From: Hemerocallis citrina
Lineage: Eukaryota > Streptophyta > Magnoliopsida > Asparagales > Asphodelaceae
DNA length: 64,000 nt
Assembly (NCBI GenBank): GCA_017893485.1
Contig: CM030361.1
Span: 145,018,941 to 145,082,940, forward strand
Direction of reading: 5' to 3'
This document shows, one piece after another, positions 11,359 through 23,648 of this stretch (positions are counted from its first letter, which is position 1; every line of letters starts with the position of its first letter). Position numbers and translations under genes: made by a program. The notes below the pieces were generated by a model that ran no database searches, was not told the origin of the DNA, and saw only the letters and a list, made by a program, of their open reading frames with translations.

Positions 11359-12496
11359 GTAACACCCCGTAAAATTGGAAATGACAATTTTGCCCTCGCG
11401 TGTTACGCACGTGTATTTTGTACCGTTACTGGTGATGTTTGTAACGTGTTTCACTACGTATTTTGATTTTCGACTATTTATGCATTTTCCGTATTGATTT
11501 TATCTTATTTGAGTCAACTCAAATATAAATTTCAATCTCTGGGTTTTACGTGTTATCGATGCACGTATCGATTGCGTATTTTCCCACCGCTACGTGTGAT
11601 ATTTCTATATTTCAATTATTTATTTTATGTTTTCAAATCCATTTTTATAAAATGGAAATTTATTTTCTCCTATTTTGATTCAAATAATTTTGTACGTGTA
11701 ATGCACGTGTTTTCCATGCACGTAACAATTACGTCGGAATGTATAAAATTAATAAACATATTTTTTCATATATTGTATTTTTATTATGTGTAACATTTTT
11801 CCATTGATAAAACCGAATTTCGTATTTTAATGTTTTTACGTGTGAAGTACGTATTTTTCGGTGCGCGTATTTGAGCATATTTGTTTTCAAAATAAATTTT
11901 TGGAGTGTATGTATTTATTTTATTTGTGCATGAAACACTATAAATTTTAATTAAATAAATTTTTACGTACATATTATGTATATATATATATATAATTTAT
12001 GTTTTTAAAAACTAATTAAATTGTGAAGTATGTACTGGTGCAAGCACGTGCACGTGTTTTTAGACTTGAAATGGGGGGAAAACCGAGCTGTTCAGTTGAA
12101 GTAGGAGGGAAAACAAGTTTTGAAAATTTTGAGAGTGGTGTTAGTGTTGTTAATGGTGTGAGTAGTTATTCTAACTACCATATTACTCTTTGTATAATAC
12201 CCCTACCCTGCCCCTACACCTTCTCCATCATCTTCTTTCCTTCTCTTTCCTTCTTTTTTGTCAGGTCAAATCCGAAGCCTTGTCTGTTCAATTCCAAAGC
12301 CTCTATCTAGCATGCTCTCCTGGTTTTCTCCATTCATTTACAAGGTGTATATATATAGATACACTTAAATGCTACCATTCTCTCCCATCTTTTTCTTTCC
12401 TTCCTTCCTTGTTCTGTCAACATCCGAGCCCCAAGTCCAACCAGCATAGCCCTGTGCTACTCCACCTAATACATACATACATTTATATCTTCTGCT

Positions 12497-12500
<4 letters not shown>

Positions 12501-12564
<64 letters not shown>

Positions 12565-12632
12565 GAAGTGAAGTTGGAGATGCTTCACTATATATATATA
12601 TATAATGAAGTGAAGTTGGAGATGCTTCACTA
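12501..12632. repeat. (TA)n microsatellite plus 42-bp duplication
   Basis: About 60 bp of TA dinucleotides (12501-12562) followed by two copies of a unit containing ATGAAGTGAAGTTGGAGATG with short TA tracts between. Probably replication slippage inside the LTR. Confidence 0.85.
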
Positions 12633-13483
12633 GTTGCTTTGCCGAAAATGAGGAGGATATATGCTTACTGTGCTGCCGAAATGGAGGGATGGAGCTTTTT
12701 CTTGAGCGTGGATTTCGAGGAGGCAAAGCGGAGTTTTCTAGGAGCTCTCGTTTTAGGAGTTCATTTGAGTACATCACAAATTGGTGGGTGATTCTAAAAT
12801 CCTTTCTAATGTAGGAGTAGATTTGCATGCTAGACAATATATAGTTTAGTTGTTAAATTGTGATTGGTATGTAGATTACATCACTTTGATATAATTGCTA
12901 TGAATTATGATTATTGTAGTAGAATTGTCATGTTGCTATGGAAATATAAAAATTGGAACTATGCTAGATGTAAAATATGCTTGTGAATGGCTAGTAATTG
13001 AAATAATTGAAATTGTGCTTATTAAATTCATTGTGATACTAGTATGATGAATTAGACAATGTTAAAGAGCGTTGTAGAAATAAAAGAAGAAAAAGTAAAA
13101 GACAATAATTTTGTGATGTTTGGAATACTAGAATTTGGTAGAGATCTTGATAGATGGCAATGTTAAAATTGTAGACCTAGAACATAATGTAGAAGGAAAA
13201 TTCATGTTTTAATGCCAAAATAATATTTTCCAAATACTGTTTTGTTACAAATATATAAAATCAGCAATCTGGAAAGTTACAGGAAATAATTTAGAAGAGA
13301 AAAGAGTTTAAAGAGTTTTGAAATACAAGAGATTATTTATGAACAGAGAGTTAGAGTTTGAGAAACCTAACTCATTTTGTGACAGTTAGTCACTTGAGAC
13401 AAGTTGGTCTTCGGGTGTGTTTTAAGACTGTTACTGTAGCTCGGCGGAGCTATTGGTGTTGGGTTCGATTCTCGCCAGAGACT

Positions 13484-16400
13484 TTATTTTTCTGAAATAT
13501 GATTTTTACTTAAAACCCGAGAGCCCAAAGTTAAATATAAGCACTTGAAATATGATTTTTCTGAAATATGATTCCAGGCAACACGAACCAGCTTGATGAC
13601 CTTGTTTTTAAGCACTTTCTCCCGCCGATCCACAATAGCAACTGGCAGAATCTCACAAGTCAAATCTGGCCGCTTGGTCAACTCAGAGTAGTCGATCACG
13701 TGACTCTCATCGCGGATATATCTCCTGAGTTGTGAGACAAGAAAAATATTGTGCACTCCTGATAACGCTGGCGGCAAAGCAAGACGGTAGGTCACCTTGT
13801 CTACTCGCTCCAAAATCTCAAACGGTCCAGTAAACCTAGGGCTAAGCATGCCCCCACCACCGAACCGAATGACACCCCGCCACGGCGATACCTTCAGGAA
13901 AACATGGTCACCAACAACAAACTCCAAAGCCCTCCGATGGACATTAGCCCACCACATCTGCCTATCCTGAGCTACCTGAAGATGCTTTCTGATCTGATTC
14001 ACAGCTTCAACTATCCTGGTGATCAACTTCGGACCCAACAACTTCCTCTCACCAATGTCATCCCAGCACACCGGTGTTCTACATTTACGCCCATAAAGTG
14101 CCTCGAACGGAGCAGCTTTAAGACTGGCCTAAAAGCTGTTATTGTACGAGAACTCTACGAGATGCAAGTGGTCCTTCCAAGATTCACCGGACTGTAACAT
14201 ACAGGATCGCAACATGTCCTCAAGGATCTGAATAGTCCGCTCTGACTATCCATCAGTCTGGGATGAAAAGTTGTACTGTACTTCAACTTACTCCCCAAAC
14301 TAGCCTGAAGACTCTCCCAGAACTGAGAGAAAACTCGGTTCATAAGGCTCATGAATACAGCTGGCGCATTGTGACCCCGAACGACATCACAAGATACTCA
14401 TAGTGCCCATATCTTATCCTAAATGCAGTCTTCTGTATATCCGCAGCCTTCACCTTGACTTGGTGATATCCAGATGAAGATCCAACTTTGAGAAAACAGC
14501 AGCCCCACACAACTGGTCAAACAAATTATCGATCCTGGGTAAAGGATACCGGTTCTTTACAGTAACACTGTTTAGTTTCCGATAATCAATACACAGACGA
14601 TGACTACCATCCTTTTTGTTGACAAAAAAGACCGGAGCATCCCATGGCAAAATACTTGGTCTGATGAAACCCAAATCAAGCAACTCCTGAATCTGCACCT
14701 TAAGCTCTGCTAGCTCAACCGGTGCCATCCTGTAGGGACTCTTCGATATCGGCGCACTACCAGGCTGAACATCAATACCAAACTCCACATTCCTATCAGG
14801 GGATAAACCAGGCAACTCATCTGGAAAACATCCAAGAAATCCCGAACTACTACAGGTGCGGCCTCACATCTTGAGTGCAATTCCATCGCACAATCCACCT
14901 GTATCACTGCAGTCTTTACTCGGCCAAGGGAAGACTCCCCGGCATGGAACTCAAATTTTGCTCGATCTGGAATTCTGAAAATAACTTTCTTGGCATGACA
15001 ATCAATAATGGCATAGGCTTCACCCAACCAATCCATACCCAGAATGATGTCGAATCCTGAATTCCCAATTATAACCAGGTTGGCTTTGAAATCTGCGTTC
15101 CCAATAACAACGAGACATTGCCTGCACTCACAGGAACAAATGACAACACCACCACCTGTCAAAATGTTCCAAGCCTCTGATATGTTGCTGCAATCCAACT
15201 GATGGCGAGCCACAGATCGAGAGGAGACAAAGGAAACGGTTGCCCCAGAATCAAAGAGAACACGGGCGGGAAAAGAGCAAATAAGGACGACACCTAAGGA
15301 AACAAAGACAAGGAGAAAGAAAAGCAGACAATCAAGGGTGAGGAAAAACAACAATGCAGAAGGTAACGGAAAGAAATAAAGCAGGACCAAAAGAAAACAA
15401 AGAAAGGAACCAAAAAAAAAAAGCAAAGCAACAAAACAACAAAAGCAAAATATACCTGCCACAACTCCATCAGCTGTCTCAGCATCCACACCAGTCAAGT
15501 TGAAAGCCTGACCTCTCATCGGAACAATGGCCCTCTGACTGGCAATCTGTCGTTGAGGAGGAAGCAGTGGCCTAACTGGACCACGAGCTGGAGCTGCCTG
15601 CTGGACAGGACCCCTGGCTGGAAAAGCCATAAGCTGCCGCGGGAAATCCCGCACAGAATGATCGGTAGCACCACACCTAAAGCATCGGCGAGAGGCATGG
15701 AAACAGTTCTTACGCTCATGCCCAGAGATCTAGCAAAAGTCATAAAAACCACCCCTCGGAAAACCAGCAGAAGGATAAGGAGATGCCCTGACAGGATGGG
15801 CATGCACAGGCCTCCGAACAGGACCAACAGAAGGCCTAGCAATAGCAGCGGGAACAGTCCGCTGAGAAGAAGTCGAACCACCACGAGCTTGCTCCTGAGC
15901 TCAAGCTGCCTCAAGAGTTTCAGCATAAGTATGCAAACAGAGAGAGACAAGATGCCTCTTGATATCCTGCTCAAGCCCATTCATGAATCTACGAGCCTTA
16001 TCCTCTTCGGTAGCCACAAGAACGGCAGCGAAGCGGCTAAGTCTAGTAAACTCAACGGCGTACTCATCTACAGACCTGGAACCCTGTTGCAAGAAGTCTT
16101 ATGTTACAACATTGTTTGAACAATTATGTAACAAATTCCAAAATAGAATAATGACTTAACCTGTTTAAGGGCCAGTAATTACTGCTCCATCTCAACTCGA
16201 GTACTACTAGGGAAGAATTTCTCCAAGAATTCCCGAGTGAAGGTAGCCCAAGAAATAGGCCTCTCAAGTCGCTCGGACTCGGCCATCCACCATATATGAG
16301 CCAGATCCACGAACTGGATGGAAACTACATCCACCCTATCAGCCTCGGCAACACGAGCCGTTGACAGCAAGCGCTCAGTCCGGATCAACCACTGTTCAGC

Positions 16401-16643
16401 CTCCAAAGGCATCTCAGTACAGGAAAAACGATCGAGATACAGCCTCATGAAATCCGTGACTGTACCTGGACGAGGCGAAAGAGCAGCCTGTACAGGCACA
16501 GCGGGAATCTGACCCTGAGAAGCTTCCAGAGCAGCCATCACTAGATCACTGTGGTTCTGTTGCTGATTAATCAGCCGCTCGAGCACAGTAGTGACAGCCT
16601 CAATCGGATCAAGCTGAGACTGAGAAAAACCCCTACGAGCCAT
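13484..16643 (-). pseudogene. Gag-pol of a chromovirus-like Ty3/gypsy element, internally deleted
   Basis: On the minus strand: gag start at 16643 (MARRGFSQSQLD), gag core (AEQWLIRTERLL, WATFTREFLEKFFP, then SVDEYAVEFTRLSRFA at about 16070), a CFRCGATDH zinc-knuckle remnant (about 15685), and protease with LFDSGATVSFVSS (about 15250) and GFDIILGMDWL. RT follows to motif [20 protein letters not shown] and a VMSFG-like segment (14370). At about 14325 RT ends at LMNRVF and joins the integrase segment SQFWESLQASLG, so the rest of RT, RNase H and the first part of integrase are missing. The integrase C terminus (14071-13575) includes GPFEILERVDKVTYRLALP. The frame then runs into unrelated DNA. Several stops and frameshifts; non-functional. 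Confidence 0.85.
15294..15455 (-). other. Intron-like insert between gag and protease
   Basis: 162 bp, T-rich on the coding strand, beginning GTATATTTTG and ending TTTCCTTAG. Removal joins ...DGVVAG to VVLICSFPARVLFDSG, which restores the usual run-in to the protease motif. The insert is a multiple of three and has no stop, so both spliced and unspliced forms stay in frame; unspliced it would add about 54 hydrophobic residues. Introns in plant gypsy gag-pol are established for Ogre/Tat elements between protease and RT; this position and lineage differ. Confidence 0.65.
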
Positions 16644-16803
16644 AGTCTACAAAAAAATCAAAACAGTCAGCATTCGGATCCGAGTTGGTAAAAATTTCAT
16701 TTTGCATATATATATTTGTGTGTGGTTGATGAAATATTGTGCAGATTCCAGTACGAGCCAAGCTTGTCTAATATATTAGGCAACCAATACATTAGCCAAA
16801 CCT

Positions 16804-16817
16804 GGGCTCTGATACCA
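16804..16817 (-). other. Primer binding site (initiator tRNA-Met)
   Basis: The minus strand reads TGGTATCAGAGCCC, complementary to the 3' end of initiator tRNA-Met, 10 bases inside the LTR end at 16828. Confidence 0.85.
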
Positions 16818-17339
16818 CTAAAAGTCTTGTCACGCCTCAATTCCCAAAAAGAATACGGAATACGGATATGCGACTCAACCCAGCAAATAATTTGCATCAT
16901 CCATAAGCTGTTCAGAATCTTACAACAAATCTCAGAATAATCAGAGTCGGAAGCCAAAAGAATCATCCTCACACTGACATATATATCTCAAAACAAAACA
17001 AAGTGCCAACAGAAATTAATTGAAATCTAATAATATAATAGTCTTAAATAAACATATCCGAACAAGTTAATATCTTGGGTCACATTGCCCAAATACAAAT
17101 AAAATCCAAGTACTCAAATACATTGTTCAAAAGCAACAGATAATAATAATAGCAAAAGAAGTCCAACACTAATATTTCATTTCTCCAATACCATTAGGCG
17201 AACGACCATCCTGATCTGCAATCAATAAATTGCAGGATAAAGAAAAAGAAAACAAGTACCCGTCAATACAAGTTACGGGCTGCTTGTAATGCAGGATACA
17301 AGTACACGGAAAACCAACAAATCTAAATAATAACAGAAA

Positions 17340-17830
17340 CAGATATAGTATGGTATAGCAAAATCAACTAGCATGGTATACTACCATGTGTCAAGTGTCA
17401 AAATCAAATAGCATGCAGACAGATATACAGATAGTGTCAAATAATGGTGTCAAGTGATAGTGTCAGACAGATAACAGATACTCAGATAATCAGATAATCA
17501 GAAAATCAGATAACAGATTCAGATGTCAGATACAGATACAGATACATATACAGATGTTAGATACAGATTCTTATAAGTCTTGTATTAATTACTAACAAGG
17601 TAGCACTTCATGTGTCATCCTTTTATCACATGGTTGCTACATTCAAAACAGTTACGTTTGTAGATTTCGTAAGGGATCATATAGGACCATGTACTCAGGA
17701 TTCAGACAGATATCAGATAACAGATCCAGACAGACAGATAGAACCTAGTGGTTCTCTTCTTCCCTACACCTTCCTATAGGAAGTAATGTAGACAGGGTAC
17801 AGAATAACAGATAACAGATAATCATATGGG
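17340..17830. repeat. Degenerate CAGATA-type simple repeats inside the LTR
   Basis: Clusters of CAGATA / ACAGAT words at 17400-17560 and 17700-17830, separated by unique sequence. Not a regular array. Confidence 0.6.
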
Positions 17831-19816
17831 AAACACGGACCCCCTTCTAAGTACACATTTCTATGCTTTTCCACTACTAGATCTTTCCTATAAACCCCGA
17901 CTTGATCATTTTTTAATTATTATCAAGCAGATGTGTATGTACATGAAACAGAGTAAATCTAGCATGATATGTCAATCCTCAAGTTCAAAATAATAGATAA
18001 GTATGTACAAATTTTAATTAATCACACAATAGAACAAAATAGGGTACTTCCTAATTCAGGACAGTACAACAGTACAGCACTAAAACAGCTATTACCGTTA
18101 CCACAAATACCAAAACCTGAATCCATCAGAGAATCTAGAAAATAGACCTCCAACCGAATCTAGAGAACACATATAAGTCATATAGTGTTTTAGAAAAACA
18201 AAACTCAAAACTGATTTGAAACCAGAAAATACGTTCAGCCAGAAATCAGTAAATCAAATTCAAAGTTAGGAGAACAGAATCAAAACATCTCAAATAAATT
18301 CAGGAAAAATTTTGGATATTTCCCTATATGTCTAGTATCAGAATATAAAGTTTTAAAATTTTCCAGTAAGATTAGTTTAGCCAACAAAAATTAGAAAACA
18401 TCAAGAATCGATAGTTTGGCAAATCTGGAATTCCCAACACTGTTGTACGAAAACTGTAATATCTCGCAAACCTTGAAACGAAATCTAGATCCGTTAAAAG
18501 GAGATGAAAATAGATAAAATAATCTAACTTTCATATTTCATAAATATTTTCCATACAGAAAAAGGAATTTGGGTGAAAATACAAATCTTTACAGAACAGC
18601 GAGCAAAATCCAGCAAGTACAGTTTTTATAAATAAGCATGAAACGGTATATAAAACTCATCAATAAAATCTACGAAAATTCTGGGTAATCCCTAAATAGA
18701 TATAAAAATACTGTGCAAAATTTCAGATCAAAATAATATGCTTAGCACTAGTATCAAAATAGTTTAGTCATCGACATCATCAAGAAACGAAGTCTGAAAA
18801 TATAATACACCTTAGTAGTAAAATAGACATAATTCGCAAAACCAATAATCGAAACTGAGTTCCATCAAAAGGGTTGGAAAATAGACAGAATCCTCTACAA
18901 ATCATGTTTACAAAATATTTTCAAATACTGACCTTAATATGGTCTAAAATACCAATCAAAAATTAGCTGACAAAGTACAGATTTTTCTCTTAACAACAAA
19001 TCAGCATACAACATATGAAACTCGTTCCAAACACAACTAAACATGTTATAGAGTCTACTAAGTGTCCAAACATTATGAAATAGGGTATATAGCATGTCCA
19101 CAACGAGTATATCACATGAATCCAAACAAACACATAATTTTTTATAATTATCTCACAAATATAATCACATCAAGAACGGTCAAAACCTAAGTTGTTTCAT
19201 GTCAAATTTATGTCGTGAGACAACTATGGTCAAATAGCACTATAGAGACAATACTCATCAAACATACATTACACACGAGTTGTCTCTAGAACCCAACTAC
19301 ACTACAAGCAGAATTTATGACTTATATCATACAAAGGAATTGAGTACAAGTTACTTGCTTTAACCGAAGACGAAACGAACACCAAGAATAACGGGAACGG
19401 ATCCCGGCAACGAACAAATCCCACGAACGAAAACCACGAACCAAGCAATCACATGTGCAACTCCGTGCATGAGCAAAACCAAGAGAGAGAAAGAGAGCGG
19501 TCGGGAGTGGCACGACGGTGGTGGTGCTGGCTTCGGCTGGCATCACTGCTGCTCCTGTCGCTGCTATCTTGGGCGTACAATGGAGAGGGCAGAAGAGATA
19601 GAAAGAGATGGGACGGAGATGGAGAGATGATGGGGGAGCTCTCGGGTGCAATGGGTCGGTGGGGTTGGCTGGCGATCGGGAGGACAGCGGATGGGTGCAG
19701 TCGGGAGCGACTAGGGGAGGGGTGTGCAGGATGTGGGCAACGGCGCAAAGAGAAGGGATCGGGGGTTAAGGTTGCACAGGGTTAGGGTTAGGGTTTCGGT
19801 AGGAGAGAGGGAGAGG

Positions 19817-19830
19817 GGTTTATATAGGGG
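19817..19830 (-). promoter_or_regulatory. TATA box of the gypsy LTR promoter
   Basis: CTATATAAACCCC on the minus strand within a GC- and CT-rich context, upstream of the LTR transcribed part. It matches the plant TATA consensus and the element's orientation. Confidence 0.6.
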
Positions 19831-21070
19831 GTGAGTTTAGGGTTGTGGGTATTGGGTTGTGGATAGTTTAGGAGGAGTAGTAGGAGATTTGGTTTAATAG
19901 GATTTGCATAGGATTTAAAATAGGATTGTAGGCTAATTTGGCTTTGGTAGTTAATTAGGGGTCAAAAGCAATATGAATAGCAATAGGATTAGCAACCAAA
20001 ACACCACGAGCACCCAAGAACAAAATAAGAGAACAAGAACCAAATAAAGAGCGAAATAATAATAACGATCAAGAACAAATCAAGGGACAGAAAAATCAAT
20101 CACAAGAAGATCAAAAATGAACAAAATGAATATATATTGAAAATAACTCCAATATACGGTCCAAAATATAAGAAGAGTATAAATACTCAAGAAAGAAGAA
20201 AAATACACCAAGAATACAAAAAATGAAAAACAGGGGTTACAGTGAGAGTGTTCACAGGATGTCCTCATGATGCGTCATGATTAGGGCATGGATACTACTC
20301 CAGAGTACCGTCCCGGTGGCGACGCTTGTGGGGGTATTTGGTGACTACGGGTGGTGCCATGGTCCATGGCGGAGGTGAATTGACCACAGGATGCCTGCAT
20401 GATGAGTCATGTGTCATTGCATGGGGTTCTCTCCAGGATGTCTGGACGTGGGCTCGTAACTCATAGAATACCTAGGATACTTACCATAGTTACCGTTGTA
20501 GTTTAACTCATGGAGAGGGATTGAACCCTACAAGATGAAGAATTATTAAGGACTTGCCCTCGGACCTATGTAGTATGGGATGCATAGAATCCAAATAAGT
20601 GCGCATTAGTGTCATGTAATATAAATAACTGCATTAAGAACTAAGTGCACAGTACAACACGACATCAATAGGATAGTCCCTTTATAGCTTTGTTTGTGAT
20701 CAAGTTTGTGTTTGCTAAAGTATTTAAAAATCGTTATACTGTTTGACATAGTGAGGATGGTCGTGTATAATATTTCGTCGGTTGTAAGCAACTGACGTTC
20801 CCACAGTTTTATATGCGGGACTTGGAGTTTACAAGAAGACTTAAAGATGAATTTGATGCTGATGATTATTGAAATGCTTGAGTTGTTACAATTGTACATT
20901 TATCATTATTGTATTTTATTTATTCCGCTGCGTGTTGATGTAAAAGACTCTGATGTAATCATTGTTATATAAAAGTTTTAAATTTCTTGTAAAATTGTAC
21001 GAAATGAAGTATAAAAATCCCGTGGAACTTCGAATTCGGTCTTATTTAGAATTCAGGGTGCTACAAGTGG

Positions 21071-21680
21071 TGAATGGTGGCAGTGGTGAGAGCGATGCTG
21101 AAGAAGGAGCTTCGGGAGCTAGGGTTTCTAAGAGAGAGAACAAAGAGAAGGAGAGAGAGAGAGATGTAGGCAACGGAGACATGAGGAGAGAAGGGGTTTT
21201 GATTTTTTTGGAGATTGATATTTTTTTAATTTCACATGCCTCTTAACTGGTTTAAACCCATTAAGAGACATATTCCTGAAATATTCCACTAACTTAACTG
21301 AAAAGTAAACGGCGAAGGACTTTAGGTCCAAATGATAAAAGTTTGGGTGCTATTGAGGTATTATTTTCACTTTAAGTGTGTGTAGATAATTTACACTAAC
21401 TTTAGTTGTCAATAGGTCATTCACCCGAATTAAAAAAAACTCAAACTACACTCTATCTCAAAGCGAGGGTATTTTCATAGCAAGTGGATCATTTCGGTAG
21501 ATACTTTCCAAAGTGGGTCAGTTTAGTCAATACTTTCAAATAGTGGGTCATTTTAGGGAAAAAAATCCGAAGTTTTCAACCCATTCACTAAACACAAAAA
21601 GTCCAGTCTCTGTTTCTGCTGTTGGATGAAAGGGGCACACATCTTAAAGCAGTTCATTAGATATATGCTAATTACTATTA
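21071..21680. other. Non-coding stretch
   Basis: Purine-rich start (GAGAGAGAGAGA near 21150), then AT-rich sequence. Repeated AGTGGGTCA / AAGTGGATCATTT words near 21480-21560 suggest a decayed MITE, but no termini were found. Confidence 0.4.
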
Positions 21681-21820
21681 CTAGTATTATACACGTGCTG
21701 TGCACGTGGAGAAAATTGGGGGAATGAAAAGGACAAAAAAAAATCTACCAGCACGTGCATTGCACGGGTTGGGTTAAGGACAAATTACACTAAGGCCTTC
21801 TCCCATTATAGTAGTAGAGA
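21681..21820 (-). mobile_element. 140-bp non-autonomous Helitron
   Basis: The minus strand begins TCTCTACTACTATAATGGG preceded by A, and ends with a GC-rich hairpin (CACGTGCACAGCACGTG), a short spacer, and CTAG followed by T. TC start, CTRR end after a hairpin, and insertion between A and T are the Helitron hallmarks. A second palindromic word, CCCGTGCAATGCACG, lies mid-element. It is far too short to code. Confidence 0.75.
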
Positions 21821-23648
21821 TATACTTGCCCTACGATTAGCGTTTATACACCTTTTACCTTTAAATACCTTCATCCAAAATACTTTACAATTCAATAGCT
21901 TAATATTTTTTAAACCTTTTGCAATATAACTTTTAAAACCCTTGTACTTGAAAATTTTTTTTACACTCAATTCCGTGTTAGTATTTGAGATACTTCAAAC
22001 CTCTCTCAATTAAGTTTAACTTCTTTTCCACCTTAGTTTTTAGATCTACTGATTTTCGCCAAAAGTTGTAAATTTTGCAAGGACAAAAGAATCATAAAAT
22101 TATCTCATGCATATCACATGAAAAAATTTCATCCGTAATTTAACAGAATGGTAATGTTAGATAGCTTAAAGTAGGAGAAACATTGAGATATTTAAAGGTA
22201 AAGGTTTTTTTTCACACTTAAGTAATTAAAGGCAAAAGTGGGTAGACGTTACGAGCGTATGGAAGTAATTTAACAATAAAAAAGAATGGGAGGATTTAAT
22301 GCATTGATCCATCCGTTCACAATGCTTTCATCAAGATATATATATAGCACAAGGTTCGCATTGTCGGAGGATCTAAATTCGGTTTTTTATATATCCTTGT
22401 GAAATTTCAAGGCATGTGGTTATCAACCGGACAATCATGAACAAAGACAGTCACAAGGGTGGCCTTTTATTTGTTAGCTGAAGTCTCCTTAGCATGATTA
22501 AAGTGGTGCTCAGAGACAGCGAAAATAAAGTAGTATCAACAAATTAATTAATGTGAGCTTTAGAGTGAATAAAGTAGTAGTTCCAAGTAGTCTCGGGGAT
22601 GACAGGGTAAAAATCAATCTCTTTCTCTCATTCTTTATGTCTAACATACAAAGTTTTGTTATATCGTCAGTAAAAGAAGATGAATCTTCAATAGATTCTA
22701 TTGATTTCTTAAGCTTTGCTGTATCATAAATCTTTATTATTGCAAACCTAAAACAATTTTTATGAATGCTGCTCATGATTATCTAGTTGAAAGAAAGAAA
22801 GAAAGAAAAAAAATGGTATAATCCTTCAACCCGGTCAAGGCACTGACTCATTCCTTGATGAAACTATCCCTGTCGGATAACTGAATGATTTTTCCCTATT
22901 TGCACTTCTAGGACAGACTTGAACTTATCCGACCTGTAGCCAATATTGTACATGAAAAAATCAAACAGAAATAAACATTGCCAGCACAAACTAACAAACC
23001 ATGTCCTATATTATATTTCTCCTTTTCCTCTTTCTATTTTCCTGTGATCTTCCAAGTTCAATATTGCTCTCCCCAAATTGCAAAAGAGAGCAAATTCATT
23101 AACATGAAAGACAGAAAAAGAGTTCCCGGACATTCTTTACACACGTCCGTCCAAATGCAAACGGGCTAAAAATCAAACACCTGTGCTCAGAATTAAACAC
23201 ACATACAACTTGTTCCTGTCAACTACTGCATTGCCTTGAATATTTTCACCAGACATTAAGAGAATAAAACCACATCTTTTGATTCATATAGAATCATGTT
23301 CACCACATAAAACCTTATGATTTATGATAAAATTCCACAAGTAAAGACCGCCAGACACAGCTTCAAAATAACAAACGGAGAAGGAAACGGAAGAGAACCA
23401 GACACTGCATCAATCAGGTTGGCCACCATGGCATCAATTATATGGAAAATATCCTTTTTCTAGCAAAAGGAGTCTTCGATGGAAGTTGCTATCAGTTGCA
23501 AACTTCTTCCCAATATTGCTAAATTATAATGGGCAAGTTTCTGAGATCCCTCCAGTATAATTTTTAAAACAACAAACAAATAAGAAAACACCAATATGTT
23601 CTATGTTTAATCTATCTTTCAGTTGGGAATGGTTTTGTTACAAAAATT
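21821..23648. other. Non-coding stretch, may include the 3' UTR of the downstream exon
   Basis: AT-rich; no open frame with protein support. The portion nearest 23648 lies directly 3' of the coding exon on the minus strand. Confidence 0.4.

Larger units (their letters stand above)
16828..20241 (-). repeat. 5' LTR of the nested gypsy element
   Basis: The minus strand begins TGTAACCCCTGTTTTTC and ends GAGGCGTGACA, next to the PBS. It is about 3.4 kb, within the range known for Del/Tekay chromoviruses. A TATA box CCCCTATATAAACCCC lies at 19830-19817. The upper boundary is inferred from the TG terminus and the switch to the flanking LTR; no second LTR copy exists in the window to confirm it. Confidence 0.6.
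11359..21065 (+). mobile_element. Plus-strand LTR (probably solo) split by a nested gypsy element
   Basis: Starts TGTAACACCCCGTAAAATTG and ends AGAATTCAGGGTGCTACA. The 5 bases before it (AGTGG, 11354-11358) are repeated directly after it (21066-21070), supporting a single insertion. Its own sequence is 11359 to about 13500 and 20242-21065; the middle is a minus-strand gypsy element. Such mirrored TGTAACACCC...GGGTGYTACA ends are common in plant Del/Tekay-type LTRs. No internal domain of this element is present on either side, so recombination to a solo LTR is the simplest reading. Confidence 0.65.

Noticed and set aside
12190..12633. Frame ending in long Tyr-Ile repeat
   Set aside because: Produced by the TA microsatellite.
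15294..15491. Hydrophobic membrane protein frame on the minus strand
   Set aside because: It is the T-rich intron-like insert read in a shifted frame.
19322..19785. Overlapping frames in the gypsy LTR
   Set aside because: They fall in the LTR leader just after the TATA box; CT-rich composition alone keeps them open.
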